From: Arsenophonus sp. aPb
GTDB lineage: Bacteria; Pseudomonadota; Gammaproteobacteria; Enterobacterales; Enterobacteriaceae
DNA length: 64,000 nt
NCBI RefSeq assembly: GCF_029873475.1
Contig: NZ_CP123499.1
Location: 2,852,001 to 2,916,000, forward strand
Direction: 5' to 3'
In this document: positions 18,886 to 28,330 of the stretch, piece by piece
Numbering within the stretch: position 1 is the stretch's first letter
Layout: each line of letters starts with the position of its first letter
The notes under the pieces: model-generated
What the model was told of the DNA's origin: nothing
Database searches by the model: none
Seen by the model: only the letters and a program-made list of their open reading frames with translations
Made by a program: the position numbers and the translations under genes

Positions 18886-18927
18886 TCTACGTTTCCTTTA
18901 GTTGCCTTGATTTCACGGTAGCAATTC

Positions 18928-19917
18928 CTATTGAGCGACCAAAGGTGGTTGCTCGACATTTTTTTTAATTTCTGTTGCTGGTTGCGGTGGCCCTTGAAGC
19001 TCGTTTGGGCTAGGAAGCACCTGAGGCAGAATCTTCATTAAACGCTCATTTGCTGCTCGATATACTTCTGATGGAGGTAAAGGATGAGAAGGATCGCTAG
19101 AGTTTCCCCATAGCAATAGGAGATAGCGTAGTCTTTGTAAATCTGCGGTAGGTCGTGCATGAATAATTGTATAAGCACGTTGGGTATCATGCTTTACAGA
19201 AGAGACAATCGCAACGGGATACCCTTCGGGAAAACGTCCGCCTAAACCAGAAGTGACTATCACATCACCAATACGTATATCAATATTATCGGGTAAAGGT
19301 TCAAGTTGAAGATCATCACTACAGCCTGTACCCACTGCAATCACCCGAATATCATTACGTAATACTTGTATAGGTAATGCATGCGTTGTGTCACAAATCA
19401 GTAAAACACGGCTATTAAACTGGCTCACTGCGATAACCTGCCCAACAACACCCTTATCACTAATAACAGGCTGACCTTCATAAACACCATCATGTAAACC
19501 TTTATCAATCACAATTTGATCTCGATAAGGCGTATTTGCACCTGAGAGCACTTGAGTAACCATCATGTGTTCATCCTGACGTAGAGGTGACCCCAATAGC
19601 TCACGTAATCTAGCGTTTTCCTGTTTAAGTTGTCCAAGTAATAAATTATCTGCTTTTTTTAATAAAACCTCTTTCTTCAATGCCTTATTTTCAAAAAGAA
19701 GTTGATCTCTTCGCGCCAATGCATCTGAAATATTATCAAGCAGTTCGCGCGGACCATTTGCCAAAAAATAAAAAGGACTAACAGCCGTATCTAAATAACT
19801 ACGTATTTTATTAAAAGTATCAAATTGACGATCAAAAGCAACCAATGCGATTGCAACAACGATCGCAATAATAATACGCAATTGTAGGGATGGCCCTCGA
19901 CTAAAGATCGGCTTCAT
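18928..19917 (-). CDS. mreC: Rod-shape protein MreC
   Basis: Bitopic inner-membrane protein whose periplasmic part links MreB to PBP2 and the peptidoglycan machinery. 329 residues, shorter than the 367 of E. coli mainly in the Pro/Gln-rich tail. It has a cytosolic FSRGPSLQLR start, a membrane helix (about residues 12-25), a coiled coil (about 65-110; ALARRDQLLFENKALKKEV), then two beta-barrel subdomains (SRVLLICDTTHALPIQV, VTSGLGGRFPEGYPVAIV). Confidence 0.95.
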   Translation of the reverse strand: MKPIFSRGPSLQLRIIIAIVVAIALVAFDRQFDTFNKIRSYLDTAVSPFYFLANGPRELLDNISDALARRDQLLFENKALKKEVLLKKADNLLLGQLKQENARLRELLGSPLRQDEHMMVTQVLSGANTPYRDQIVIDKGLHDGVYEGQPVISDKGVVGQVIAVSQFNSRVLLICDTTHALPIQVLRNDIRVIAVGTGCSDDLQLEPLPDNIDIRIGDVIVTSGLGGRFPEGYPVAIVSSVKHDTQRAYTIIHARPTADLQRLRYLLLLWGNSSDPSHPLPPSEVYRAANERLMKILPQVLPSPNELQGPPQPATEIKKNVEQPPLVAQ

Positions 19918-20020
19918 GAGTTATTTTAATAAAAAATAAATAAACGTTAAACATTAACATCACTTTACATAAAGTAAGGAGGAGCGCCATCCTTAAGTTC
20001 CTCCTTCTATTGGCTAACGT

Positions 20021-21064
20021 CTAGTCATCACTAAACAGATCACCGCCATGCATGTCGATCATTTCCAATGCCTTACCACCACCACGTGCAACGCAAGTTA
20101 ATGGATCTTCAGCAACAATGACGGGAATGCCTGTTTCTTCCATTAAAAGACGATCCAAATTACGCAATAACGCACCACCACCGGTTAACACCATGCCTCG
20201 TTCAGAGATATCAGAAGCTAATTCTGGTGGACATTGTTCTAAAGCCAGCATAACGGCACTAACAATACCGGTTAAAGGTTCCTGCAACGCCTCAAGTATC
20301 TCATTCGAATTAAGGGTAAATCCACGTGGTACTCCTTCAGCCAAATTACGACCGCGCACTTCAATTTCGTAAACTTGATCTGTAGGATAGGCTGAACCGA
20401 TTTCGTGTTTAATTCGCTCAGCAGTTGCTTCACCAATTAATGAACCATAATTACGACGAACATAATTAATGATCGCCTCATCAAACCGGTCACCGCCGAT
20501 ACGTACCGATGATGAATAAACAACACCATTTAATGAAATAACAGCAACTTCTGTCGTTCCACCACCAATATCAACCACCATAGAACCTGTAGCTTCGGAA
20601 ACAGGCAAACCAGCTCCAATTGCAGCTGACATGGGTTCCTCAATTAAGAAAACCTCGCGAGCGCCAGCACTCAGTGCCGACTCCCTGATCGCACGACGTT
20701 CTACCTGGGTCGCACCTACAGGCACACAAACTAAGACGCGTGGACTTGGACGCATAAAGCTATTGCTATGAACTTGTTTGATAAAATACTGTAACATTTT
20801 TTCAGTAACATAAAAGTCCGCAATCACGCCATCTTTCATTGGACGAATAGCCGCAATATTACCCGGCGTCCGGCCTAGCATCTGTTTTGCTTCATGACCT
20901 ACTGCAGCAACGCTCTTAGGTGAGCCTGCGCGATCTTGACGAATAGCCACAACCGACGGTTCGTCTAACACAATACCTTGTCCTTTGACATAGATGAGAG
21001 TATTGGCGGTACCCAAATCAATAGACAAGTCGTTGGAAAACATGCCACGAATTTTTTTAAACAT
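20021..21064 (-). CDS. mreB: Rod-shape determining actin homologue MreB
   Basis: Cytoskeletal ATPase that organises side-wall growth. 347 residues, identical in length to E. coli MreB. ATP-binding motifs are SIDLGTANTLIY (phosphate 1), VVDIGGGTTEVAV (phosphate 2) and GMVLTGGGALLRN (adenosine). The frame extends 25 codons upstream to 21139, but the ATG at 21064 (MFKKIRGMFSNDLS) matches the family N-terminus exactly. It is first of the leftward mreBCD-yhdE-rng run. In E. coli csrD lies upstream of mreB; it is not found here. Confidence 0.97.
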   Translation of the reverse strand: MFKKIRGMFSNDLSIDLGTANTLIYVKGQGIVLDEPSVVAIRQDRAGSPKSVAAVGHEAKQMLGRTPGNIAAIRPMKDGVIADFYVTEKMLQYFIKQVHSNSFMRPSPRVLVCVPVGATQVERRAIRESALSAGAREVFLIEEPMSAAIGAGLPVSEATGSMVVDIGGGTTEVAVISLNGVVYSSSVRIGGDRFDEAIINYVRRNYGSLIGEATAERIKHEIGSAYPTDQVYEIEVRGRNLAEGVPRGFTLNSNEILEALQEPLTGIVSAVMLALEQCPPELASDISERGMVLTGGGALLRNLDRLLMEETGIPVIVAEDPLTCVARGGGKALEMIDMHGGDLFSDD

Positions 21065-21686
21065 AACGAAAGGATAATCCTGCAAGCTGGAAACGAATGA
21101 AAATCCGTCTACTTTACCAACCACATGAAGCAACGACAAGGAGTTAATTAAATCGCTTCAATAAAAAGTGGCCAATTTTTTACAATACAAAAAAAACCGT
21201 TATTACTGCTTATTTTCTATAATCGATTACAGTATAAAGTAAACAATACCCTCATAAAAATAACTTAATGCATTTAATATAAAACTTTCTAACAAGAAAT
21301 TTAACTATTTTACATTAAAATAGATCACTGTATTAAGTTTATATGACGCTACATAATTATTAGTTGACATATGCTTCAAAGCAAGGTCAATTCACTTTTT
21401 AATATTACCTTAAAGTATAAAAGTCTTCCATGTTAATACTTTATCAAAGTAACAATAAAAAATAATTTAAATGTAAATATTAATTCTGCACGTAATTATT
21501 TATAGAAGAAAAAATTTTTTTACAACTAACTATAATAAACCCGTATTCTGCCTGATAACTCCCTATTGGCGCTAGTAAAAAAACCATATTTACAATTTAT
21601 TTATCATTGAGACTTTTATCCCCGCTGAAATAACGAAAATAACTTTATACTGAAGAATCCATATGCAAATTTAAAGGCCACAATTT
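21065..21686. other. AT-rich divergent promoter region between mreB and acuI
   Basis: 622 bases without a supported gene, very AT-rich with many short A and T runs. It must carry the promoters of mreB (minus) and acuI (plus). A TATACT hexamer at 21646-21651, about 36 bases before acuI, is a candidate -10, but no matching -35 is convincing. No csrD-like coding remnant was recognised. Confidence 0.6.
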
Positions 21687-22664
21687 ATGAAAGCGCTGCT
21701 ATTAGAACAAGAAAATCAACTATTAAAAGCCAATATAAAATCGATCGACGACACACTTTTGCCTTCGGAAGAGGTTACTGTAGATATTTATTGGTCTACA
21801 CTAAATTACAAAGATGCTTTAGCTATTACAGGTAAAGGAAAAATTATCCGCCAATTCCCGATGGTACCAGGTATCGATTTTGCCGGTATTGTTAAATCTT
21901 CAACAGATGCAAAGTTTAAAACCGGCCAACAAGTTTTACTGACTGGTTGGGGAGTTGGTGAAAACCATTGGGGTGGATTAGCAGAACAAGCCCGAGTGCC
22001 AGCCAAATGGTTAACAGCTATTCCTGAAAAAATGACGATGCGACAAGCCATGATAATCGGTACCGCTGGTTTTACCGCCATGCTTTGTATAATGGCTTTG
22101 GAAGAAAACGGAGTAACCCGTGATAAAGGCAACATTCTTGTGACTGGCGCTAGTGGTGGTGTTGGTAGTACCGCAATACAACTTCTTGCTAAACTTGGCT
22201 ATTCTATCACCGCAGTAACTGGTCGAGAAAGTAATATCGATTATTTAAAAGCGCTTGGCGCTCAGCAAGTGCTGCTACGTAAAGAGTTTACTACAATACC
22301 TCATCCTTTAGAAAAACAGCGCTGGGCAGGTGCTATTGATACTGTTGGCGGCAATATTTTAGCAACGGTTATTTCACAAATGCGCTATTCAGGTACTGTA
22401 GCAGCCTGTGGTCTGGTCGCTGATATTATGTTATCAACAACGGTGATGCCTTTTATTCTGCGTAATATAAGACTGCAAGGGATCGACTCTGTAATGGTTC
22501 CAACGATAAAACGCCCACAGATTTGGCAACGGTTAGCCAATTTATTACCTGACAGTTTTTATCAATTAGCAACAACCGAGATCCCGTTAGAGAAAGTGAT
22601 TGATTATGCTGATAAGTTATTCAACAACCAAATCACTGGCCGAACACTGGTAAAAATACGTTAA
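21687..22664 (+). CDS. acuI: Acryloyl-CoA reductase / NADPH:quinone oxidoreductase AcuI (YhdH)
   Basis: Zinc-independent MDR-superfamily reductase that in E. coli reduces acryloyl-CoA to propionyl-CoA with NADPH. 325 residues (E. coli 324). Family blocks: STLNYKDALAITGKGKII, VPGIDFAGIV, GWGVGENHWGGLAEQARV, and the Rossmann motif VTGASGGVGSTAIQLL near residue 150. No zinc-binding cysteine cluster is seen. It is a single gene divergent from mreB; in E. coli csrD lies between the two. Confidence 0.94.
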   Translation: MKALLLEQENQLLKANIKSIDDTLLPSEEVTVDIYWSTLNYKDALAITGKGKIIRQFPMVPGIDFAGIVKSSTDAKFKTGQQVLLTGWGVGENHWGGLAEQARVPAKWLTAIPEKMTMRQAMIIGTAGFTAMLCIMALEENGVTRDKGNILVTGASGGVGSTAIQLLAKLGYSITAVTGRESNIDYLKALGAQQVLLRKEFTTIPHPLEKQRWAGAIDTVGGNILATVISQMRYSGTVAACGLVADIMLSTTVMPFILRNIRLQGIDSVMVPTIKRPQIWQRLANLLPDSFYQLATTEIPLEKVIDYADKLFNNQITGRTLVKIR

Positions 22665-22706
22665 CTGGTTAATATTCGAGACAACTTTGCTGATTAGACT
22701 AAAATT

Positions 22707-22737
22707 TTGCTGCTAATTGCTATGAAATGTTTATAAT
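22707..22737 (+). promoter_or_regulatory. Candidate promoter for aroQ-accBC
   Basis: A TATAAT hexamer at 22732-22737 lies 112 bases before aroQ. TTGCTG at 22707-22712 is the best upstream partner but at a long 19-base spacing, so the -35 assignment is weak. Confidence 0.35.
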
Positions 22738-22848
22738 ATCGCTCTTTGTCGTCAAAATAAACGTTTCCATTATGAGAAAAAGATGACAAACTATTAGCAT
22801 CGAGTTATGTTGTCAAATTATCAATTATCAGTCGGAGATACCCGCAAA

Positions 22849-23346
22849 ATGACAAAAAATTTCCACATTTTGCTGTTAAATGGCCCAAATTTAAATATGC
22901 TGGGGACGAGAGAACCATTATTCTATGGTGCTGTTACACTCCAGGATATTGTCAACCAAACGAGCCAAAAAGCAAAACAATTAGGATTTAAATTAAGTCA
23001 TTTTCAATCTAATGCGGAACATGAGCTTATTAATGAAATCCATCAGGCTCAAGGAAAAGTAGACTTTATATTGATTAACCCAGCAGCATTAACACATACT
23101 AGTGTGGCATTACGAGATGCAATATTAAGCGTCGCCATTCCTTTTTATGAGATCCACCTTACTAATATTTATGCACGTGAACCATTTAGGCATCACTCTT
23201 ATCTCTCCGATATTGCAAACGGCGTCATTTGTGGCTTTCGAGCTGACAGTTATATTTTTGCATTAGAAGCTGCGGTGAGATTCTTGTCAAGTGTTGAAGA
23301 ATTAGAAACCATTGATGAACCTCAACCTAATAAATGTAAAGAATAA
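22849..23346 (+). CDS. aroQ: Type II 3-dehydroquinate dehydratase
   Basis: Third step of the shikimate pathway: 3-dehydroquinate to 3-dehydroshikimate. 165 residues. The type II signature is LLLNGPNLNMLGTREP with the catalytic Tyr nearby in FYGAVTL; NPAALTHTSVALRDA and EIHLTNIYAREPFRHHS complete the active site. The ATG at 22849 follows GGAGA by about 10 bases and matches family N-termini; an upstream ATG at 22807 adds 14 residues without likeness. E. coli uses the unrelated type I AroD, but aroQ next to accBC is common in other gammaproteobacteria. Confidence 0.95.
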   Translation: MTKNFHILLLNGPNLNMLGTREPLFYGAVTLQDIVNQTSQKAKQLGFKLSHFQSNAEHELINEIHQAQGKVDFILINPAALTHTSVALRDAILSVAIPFYEIHLTNIYAREPFRHHSYLSDIANGVICGFRADSYIFALEAAVRFLSSVEELETIDEPQPNKCKE

Positions 23347-23364
23347 AAAATACGGAATTAACTT

Positions 23365-23835
23365 ATGGATATTCGTAAAATTAAAAAATTGATTGAGCTT
23401 GTTGAAGAATCTGGCATTTCTGAACTAGAAATTTCGGAAGGTGAAGAATCAGTGCGTATTAGCCGTACAATCGTGCAGAATTTACCAACTTTACAACAGT
23501 ATATGGCAGCACCCACCACTCATCAACCAGCTTTAGCAAACGCCATAGCACCTTCTCAAATTTTACCTGAAACAACCAATGAGAAAAAAGCAGAAATCAG
23601 TGGTTATACTGTTCGTTCACCAATGGTTGGTACCTTCTACCGAGCGCCCAGTCCAGAAGCAAAACCATTTGTTGAAGTCGGACAAACGGTTAAGCTAGGA
23701 GATCCTCTATGTATTGTTGAAGCGATGAAAATGATGAATCAGATCGAAGCTGACAAGGCGGGTGTAGTTAAAGCAATTCTTCTGGAAAATGGAGAAGCAG
23801 TTGAATTTGACGAGCCATTGGTTATCATCGAATAA
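23365..23835 (+). CDS. accB: Biotin carboxyl carrier protein AccB
   Basis: Carrier subunit of acetyl-CoA carboxylase, the committed step of fatty acid synthesis. 156 residues as in E. coli. The N-terminal MDIRKIKKLIELVEESGISE is nearly invariant; a Pro/Ala-rich linker covers about residues 45-75; the biotinyl domain has EAMKMMNQIEAD with biotin-accepting Lys122. The thumb insertion (SPMVGTFYRAPSPEAKPF) is present. It is 11 bases before accC. Confidence 0.97.
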   Translation: MDIRKIKKLIELVEESGISELEISEGEESVRISRTIVQNLPTLQQYMAAPTTHQPALANAIAPSQILPETTNEKKAEISGYTVRSPMVGTFYRAPSPEAKPFVEVGQTVKLGDPLCIVEAMKMMNQIEADKAGVVKAILLENGEAVEFDEPLVIIE

Positions 23836-23846
23836 CGAGGCATCCT

Positions 23847-25193
23847 ATGCTTAAAAAAATTGTTATCGCCAATCGTGGCGAAATCGCTTTACGCATCTTA
23901 CGTGCCTGTAGAGAACTAAAAATAAAAACTGTCGCCGTGCATTCTGCCGCTGATCGCGACTTAAAACATGTATTACTTGCTGATGAAACCGTCTGCATCG
24001 GACCTGCCGCCTCAGCTGAAAGTTATCTTAATATTCCAGCAATCATCTCGGCAGCAGAAATTACTGCTGCAGAAGCTATTCATCCTGGTTACGGTTTTCT
24101 ATCTGAAAATGCCGACTTTGCCGAAAAAGTAGAACGCTCTGGTTTTATATTTATTGGTCCTAAACCAGAAACCATTCGTCTTATGGGCGATAAAGTTTCT
24201 GCCATTGAAGCCATGAAAAAAGCCGGTGTTCCATGTGTTCCTGGCTCAGATGGACCTTTAGGAAATGACATCAAAACCAATAAAACGATTGCTAATCGAA
24301 TTGGCTACCCGGTTATTATTAAAGCCTCTGGTGGTGGTGGTGGCCGCGGTATGCGCGTTGTTCGTAATGAAAGTGAGCTAGAACAAGCTATTACCCTGAC
24401 GCGCGCTGAAGCAAAAGCGGCCTTTAATAATAGTATGGTTTATATGGAGAAGTTTCTGGAAAACCCACGCCATATTGAAATTCAAGTACTTGCTGATGGC
24501 CAAGGCAATGCGATTTATTTAGCCGAACGTGATTGCTCAATGCAACGACGTCATCAAAAAGTCGTTGAAGAAGCGCCAGCGCCAGGTATAAAAGTTGATA
24601 TGCGTAAGAGCATTGGTGAGCGCTGCGCAAAAGCTTGTCTTGATATCGATTATCGTGGTGCCGGTACCTTCGAATTCCTTTATGAAAATGGCGAGTTCTA
24701 CTTTATTGAAATGAATACGCGTATTCAAGTCGAACACCCTGTGACGGAAATGATCACTGGGGTTGATCTGATTAAAGAACAGTTAAGGATTGCTTCTGGC
24801 TTACCTCTATCTATTAAACAAAAAGAGGTTAAAATTCATGGACATGCAGTAGAATGCCGAATTAATGCCGAAGATGCCAATACCTTCTTGCCAAGTCCGG
24901 GTAAAATTACTCGCCTCCATATTCCTGGTGGTTTTGGTATACGCTGGGAATCACACATATATGCGGGTTACACAGTTCCACCTTACTATGACTCTATGAT
25001 TGGTAAGTTGATTACTTATGGTGAAACCCGCGAAATTGCTATTCTTCGGATGAAAAATGCCTTATCTGAATTAATCATTGATGGCATTAAAACTAACATA
25101 GAATTACAACAAAAAATTATGGATGACAGCAATTTTTTCAAAGGTGGTACCAATATCCATTACTTGGAAAAAAAACTGGGATCATCGGAATAA
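23847..25193 (+). CDS. accC: Biotin carboxylase AccC
   Basis: ATP-dependent carboxylation of the biotin on AccB. 448 residues (E. coli 449). ATP-grasp features: KKIVIANRGEIALRILRACR start, glycine-rich loop ASGGGGGRGMRVV near residue 160, ERDCSMQRRHQKV, FIEMNTRIQVEHPVTE active-site region, and the C-terminal YDSMIGKLITYG. It follows accB closely and is presumably in one operon with aroQ and accB. Confidence 0.97.
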   Translation: MLKKIVIANRGEIALRILRACRELKIKTVAVHSAADRDLKHVLLADETVCIGPAASAESYLNIPAIISAAEITAAEAIHPGYGFLSENADFAEKVERSGFIFIGPKPETIRLMGDKVSAIEAMKKAGVPCVPGSDGPLGNDIKTNKTIANRIGYPVIIKASGGGGGRGMRVVRNESELEQAITLTRAEAKAAFNNSMVYMEKFLENPRHIEIQVLADGQGNAIYLAERDCSMQRRHQKVVEEAPAPGIKVDMRKSIGERCAKACLDIDYRGAGTFEFLYENGEFYFIEMNTRIQVEHPVTEMITGVDLIKEQLRIASGLPLSIKQKEVKIHGHAVECRINAEDANTFLPSPGKITRLHIPGGFGIRWESHIYAGYTVPPYYDSMIGKLITYGETREIAILRMKNALSELIIDGIKTNIELQQKIMDDSNFFKGGTNIHYLEKKLGSSE

Positions 25194-25319
25194 ACTTTTC
25201 TATTTACCTTTCATTGTAATAGGGTACTGAATGTACCCTTATTTTTGATAACTTTTCTGAATATAATCTATAACCAACATACAAATCCTCAGATTAAATT
25301 TTTACTACCAGGAGAATCA

Positions 25320-25562
25320 ATGGACAAACGTTTTCTGCAATCCAACAAAGAAGCTCGTTGGTCAGTTTTTCTTACCGTTGCTTATTTATGTAGTTGGATT
25401 ATGACTGCCTACCTGCCCAGTGAAAAAGTGGGTATAACAGGAATGCCATTATGGTTTGAACTTTCATGTTTATATTTACCGCTGATTTTTATTTTACTTT
25501 GTATCTTAATGGTTAAATTTATTTTTAAACAAATGTCATTGGAAGATAAAGATGCAAATTGA
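25320..25562 (+). CDS. yhdT: Small inner-membrane protein YhdT (DUF997)
   Basis: 80 residues, two hydrophobic helices (about residues 17-37 and 47-69), the same length as E. coli YhdT. The ATG at 25320 follows AGGAG by 7 bases; the upstream in-frame extension to 25245 lacks likeness. It overlaps panF by 11 bases, and the yhdT-panF pairing is conserved. The role is not known; a helper for PanF is a guess from context only. Confidence 0.9.
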   Translation: MDKRFLQSNKEARWSVFLTVAYLCSWIMTAYLPSEKVGITGMPLWFELSCLYLPLIFILLCILMVKFIFKQMSLEDKDAN

Positions 25563-27000
25563 AATCCTCTTACCACTTATCGGTTATTTATTATTGGTTT
25601 TTTTACTATCTATTTATGCCTATCAGCGACGCCAAAAAGGCGAATTTTTGCATGAACACTTTCTAGGTAATCGCTCTATGGGTGGGGTTGTTTTGGCGAT
25701 GACTATCACCGCAACCTATATTAGTGCGAGTTCTTTCATAGGTGGTCCTGGGGCAGCCTATAAATATGGCCTTGGCTGGGTGCTACTTGCCTTAATTCAG
25801 GTGCCTACTATTTGGCTCTCGCTTGGCGTTTTAGGTAAAAAATTCGCCATCTTAGCGCGTCGCTATCATGCAGTAACACTTAATGACATGCTGTATGCTC
25901 GTTTTCAAAGCCGTTTACTGGTATGGATCGCTAGTATTAGTTTGCTTGTCGCTTTCTTCGGTGCTATGACGGTTCAATTTATCGGCGGAGCTCGTCTGCT
26001 AGAAACAGCGGCAAATATTCCCTATGAAATAGGGTTATTAATATTTGGCATCTCGATTGCACTTTACACTGCCTTTGGTGGCTTTAGAGCCAGTGTTCTT
26101 AATGACACCTTACAAGGCTTTGTTATGTTACTAGGAACAATTATTCTGCTAGTTGCTACTGTTCACAAGGCGGGAGGCCTGGCCGCGGCAACAGAGGCAC
26201 TAAAAGCGATTGATCCCAAACTGATTACACCACAAGGGGCTGATGATATCTTTAGCATGCCATTTATGGTTTCTTTCTGGGTTTTAGTCTGTTTTGGGGT
26301 TATTGGCTTACCACATACTGCTGTCCGCTGCATTTCCTATAAAAATAGCCAAGCGATGCACCGTGGGATCATTATCGGCACTATTGTAATGGTTATTTTA
26401 ATGTTAGGAATGCATTTAGCAGGAGCATTGGGTCGAGCCATTTTACCGAACTTAACTATTCCGGATCAGGTGATCCCAACATTAATGATCACGGTTTTAC
26501 CTCCATTCGCCGCAGGAATTTTCCTTGCAGCCCCAATGGCTGCCATTATGTCAACAATTAATTCACAATTGCTTCAATCTTCAGCAACTATCATAAAAGA
26601 TCTATATTTAAATATTGCACCAAATGAGATAAAAAAAGAAAAAAAATTAACCTGGATCTCAAGTGCTTCTACCCTCATTCTTGGTGCTTTATTACTATTA
26701 GCCGCCTGGCACCCACCGCAAATGATTATTTGGTTAAATTTACTGGCTTTTGGTGGATTACAAGCTGTTTTTCTATGGCCATTAATACTCGGACTTTATT
26801 GGGAAAGAGCAAATCGTTTTGGTGCGTTAAGTTCAATGATCATTGGTGCCCTCTCTTACACACTATTTACCGCGTTTGATGTTAAAATTTTAAATTTTCA
26901 TCACATCGTACCATCACTATTATTGAGTTTGATTGCTTTTTTAATTGGTAATTTTGTAGGTGAGAAAAAATTATTATCTACATCGATAAAAATGAGCTAA
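25552..27000 (+). CDS. panF: Sodium/pantothenate symporter PanF
   Basis: Inner-membrane uptake of pantothenate with Na+, feeding CoA synthesis. 482 residues (E. coli 483), with about 12-13 hydrophobic helices of the sodium:solute symporter family. Signatures include GNRSMGGVVLAMTITATYISASSF near the start and the SSS pattern AAPMAAIMSTINSQLLQSSA in the middle. It starts inside yhdT and is followed 26 bases later by prmA, the E. coli order. Confidence 0.95.
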   Translation: MQIEILLPLIGYLLLVFLLSIYAYQRRQKGEFLHEHFLGNRSMGGVVLAMTITATYISASSFIGGPGAAYKYGLGWVLLALIQVPTIWLSLGVLGKKFAILARRYHAVTLNDMLYARFQSRLLVWIASISLLVAFFGAMTVQFIGGARLLETAANIPYEIGLLIFGISIALYTAFGGFRASVLNDTLQGFVMLLGTIILLVATVHKAGGLAAATEALKAIDPKLITPQGADDIFSMPFMVSFWVLVCFGVIGLPHTAVRCISYKNSQAMHRGIIIGTIVMVILMLGMHLAGALGRAILPNLTIPDQVIPTLMITVLPPFAAGIFLAAPMAAIMSTINSQLLQSSATIIKDLYLNIAPNEIKKEKKLTWISSASTLILGALLLLAAWHPPQMIIWLNLLAFGGLQAVFLWPLILGLYWERANRFGALSSMIIGALSYTLFTAFDVKILNFHHIVPSLLLSLIAFLIGNFVGEKKLLSTSIKMS

Positions 27001-27026
27001 TAACCCACGATTTCAAGAGAATATTT

Positions 27027-27914
27027 ATGCCCTGGATACAAATACGTCTGAATTCAACAGCCGATCATGCAGAAGCCTTAAGTGATATATTAACGGAAGC
27101 CGGAGCGGTTTCTGTCACCTATCAGGATAGCTATGACAATCCTGTTTTTGAACCCCTACCGGGTGAAACTCGTCTTTGGGGAGATATGGATGTTATTGGT
27201 TTATTTGATGCAAAAAGCGATATGGAGCAGGTTATTAATCAACTTGCAAGTCACTCTTTATTGGGTAAAAATTTTGTGCATAAAATTGAACAATTAGAAG
27301 ATAAAGATTGGGCGCGTGAATGGATGGATAATTTCCATCCCATGCGTTTTGGACATAAATTATGGATTTGTCCTAGCTGGTGTGATACGCCGGATCCCAA
27401 CGCTGTTAATGTCATTTTGGATCCTGGTTTGGCGTTTGGTACCGGTACACACCCTACCACATCACTCTGTTTAGAATGGCTAGATAGCTTAAATTTGAAA
27501 GATAAAACGGTTATCGATTTTGGTTGTGGCTCAGGCATACTGGCCATTGCCGCACTTAAGCTAGGCGCAAAGAAAGCCATTGGTATTGATATCGATCCAC
27601 AAGCTATCCTTGCTAGCCATAACAATGCTGAACAAAATAATGTCGCCGATAAATTAGTTCTTTATTTGGCAAAAGATCAACCGAAAGATTTAAAGGCGGA
27701 TATTGTTATTGCTAATATCTTAGCGGGCCCCTTACGCGAATTAGCAGGCGCAATCGGTGGGTTAACCAATCCAAATGGTCTACTTGGACTATCTGGAATA
27801 TTAACCAGTCAGGCTGAAGCAGTTATAACTACCTACCAACAACAGTTTAATATAGATCCGATAATAGAAAAAGAAGGCTGGTGTAGAATAACAGGGATAA
27901 AAAAAGCAGATTAA
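27027..27914 (+). CDS. prmA: Ribosomal protein L11 methyltransferase PrmA
   Basis: SAM-dependent trimethylation of L11 at its N-terminal amine and lysines. 295 residues (E. coli 293). An N-terminal substrate domain is followed by a Rossmann methyltransferase domain: LDPGLAFGTGTHPTT, SAM motif VIDFGCGSGILAIAALKLGA and VIANILAGPLREL. An inverted repeat just after the stop probably ends the transcript. Confidence 0.96.
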   Translation: MPWIQIRLNSTADHAEALSDILTEAGAVSVTYQDSYDNPVFEPLPGETRLWGDMDVIGLFDAKSDMEQVINQLASHSLLGKNFVHKIEQLEDKDWAREWMDNFHPMRFGHKLWICPSWCDTPDPNAVNVILDPGLAFGTGTHPTTSLCLEWLDSLNLKDKTVIDFGCGSGILAIAALKLGAKKAIGIDIDPQAILASHNNAEQNNVADKLVLYLAKDQPKDLKADIVIANILAGPLRELAGAIGGLTNPNGLLGLSGILTSQAEAVITTYQQQFNIDPIIEKEGWCRITGIKKAD

Positions 27915-27919
27915 CCTTA

Positions 27920-27952
27920 AGCGGGATTAGCGTAATACATGCGCATCCCGCT
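27920..27952 (+). terminator. Hairpin after prmA
   Basis: AGCGGGAT (27920-27927) pairs with ATCCCGCT (27945-27952), with a further GCG/CGC pairing inside. The following aataaaatttta is only weakly T-rich, so termination may be partial. It lies six bases after the prmA stop. Confidence 0.55.
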
Positions 27953-28245
27953 AATAAAATTTTACCAGTAATCTATTTTGGAAAAATCACAAAATGATAA
28001 CGGCCACAAATCTAATAATGTTTATTGTTTAAGTGAAATAATATCTTTTGAATAACCATAATAAAAATAATTATTGAGGTTGATTTTTATACAATCAACA
28101 GAGATAATCTAACCTAACAAGGAATTTACGATAAAGAATAACAAAATTTGAAAACAAATCAGAAATTTTCATTATCTTGATTTTTATGAATATTATTTGT
28201 AATCAGAAAAAATCAAGCTAAAATTTTTCAAAGAAATATCAATTT

Positions 28246-28260
28246 GCTCAAAGTTTGTCC
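28246..28260 (+). promoter_or_regulatory. Fis binding site upstream of dusB-fis
   Basis: GCTCAAAGTTTGTCC fits the degenerate 15-base Fis consensus (GNTYAAAWTTTRANC) at all but two positions. Its centre (28253) is about 42-43 bases upstream of the expected transcript start, the same place as the autorepression site II of the E. coli fis promoter. A second, weaker match begins at 28217. Confidence 0.55.
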
Positions 28261-28297
28261 TTTCATATCTCGTAAAAAATGCGTAATATACGCGCCC
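28261..28297 (+). promoter_or_regulatory. dusB-fis promoter with GC-rich discriminator
   Basis: -35 TTTCAT (28261-28266), 17-base spacer, -10 TAATAT (28284-28289), then a GC-rich discriminator acgcgccc. As in E. coli fis, this discriminator is the hallmark of promoters shut down by ppGpp/DksA. The following cagtcacag segment also resembles the E. coli fis leader. Confidence 0.65.
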
Positions 28298-28330
28298 TTG
28301 CAGTCACAGGATGGTCTTCTTTTATCGCCT

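Noticed and set aside
21065..21139. 25-codon N-terminal extension of MreB
   Set aside because: The family start MFKKIRGMFSNDLS at 21064 gives the exact E. coli length; the extension has no likeness.
28244..28330. 29-residue N-terminal extension of DusB from a TTG
   Set aside because: It covers the -35, -10 and discriminator of the dusB-fis promoter and does not match any DusB N-terminus.
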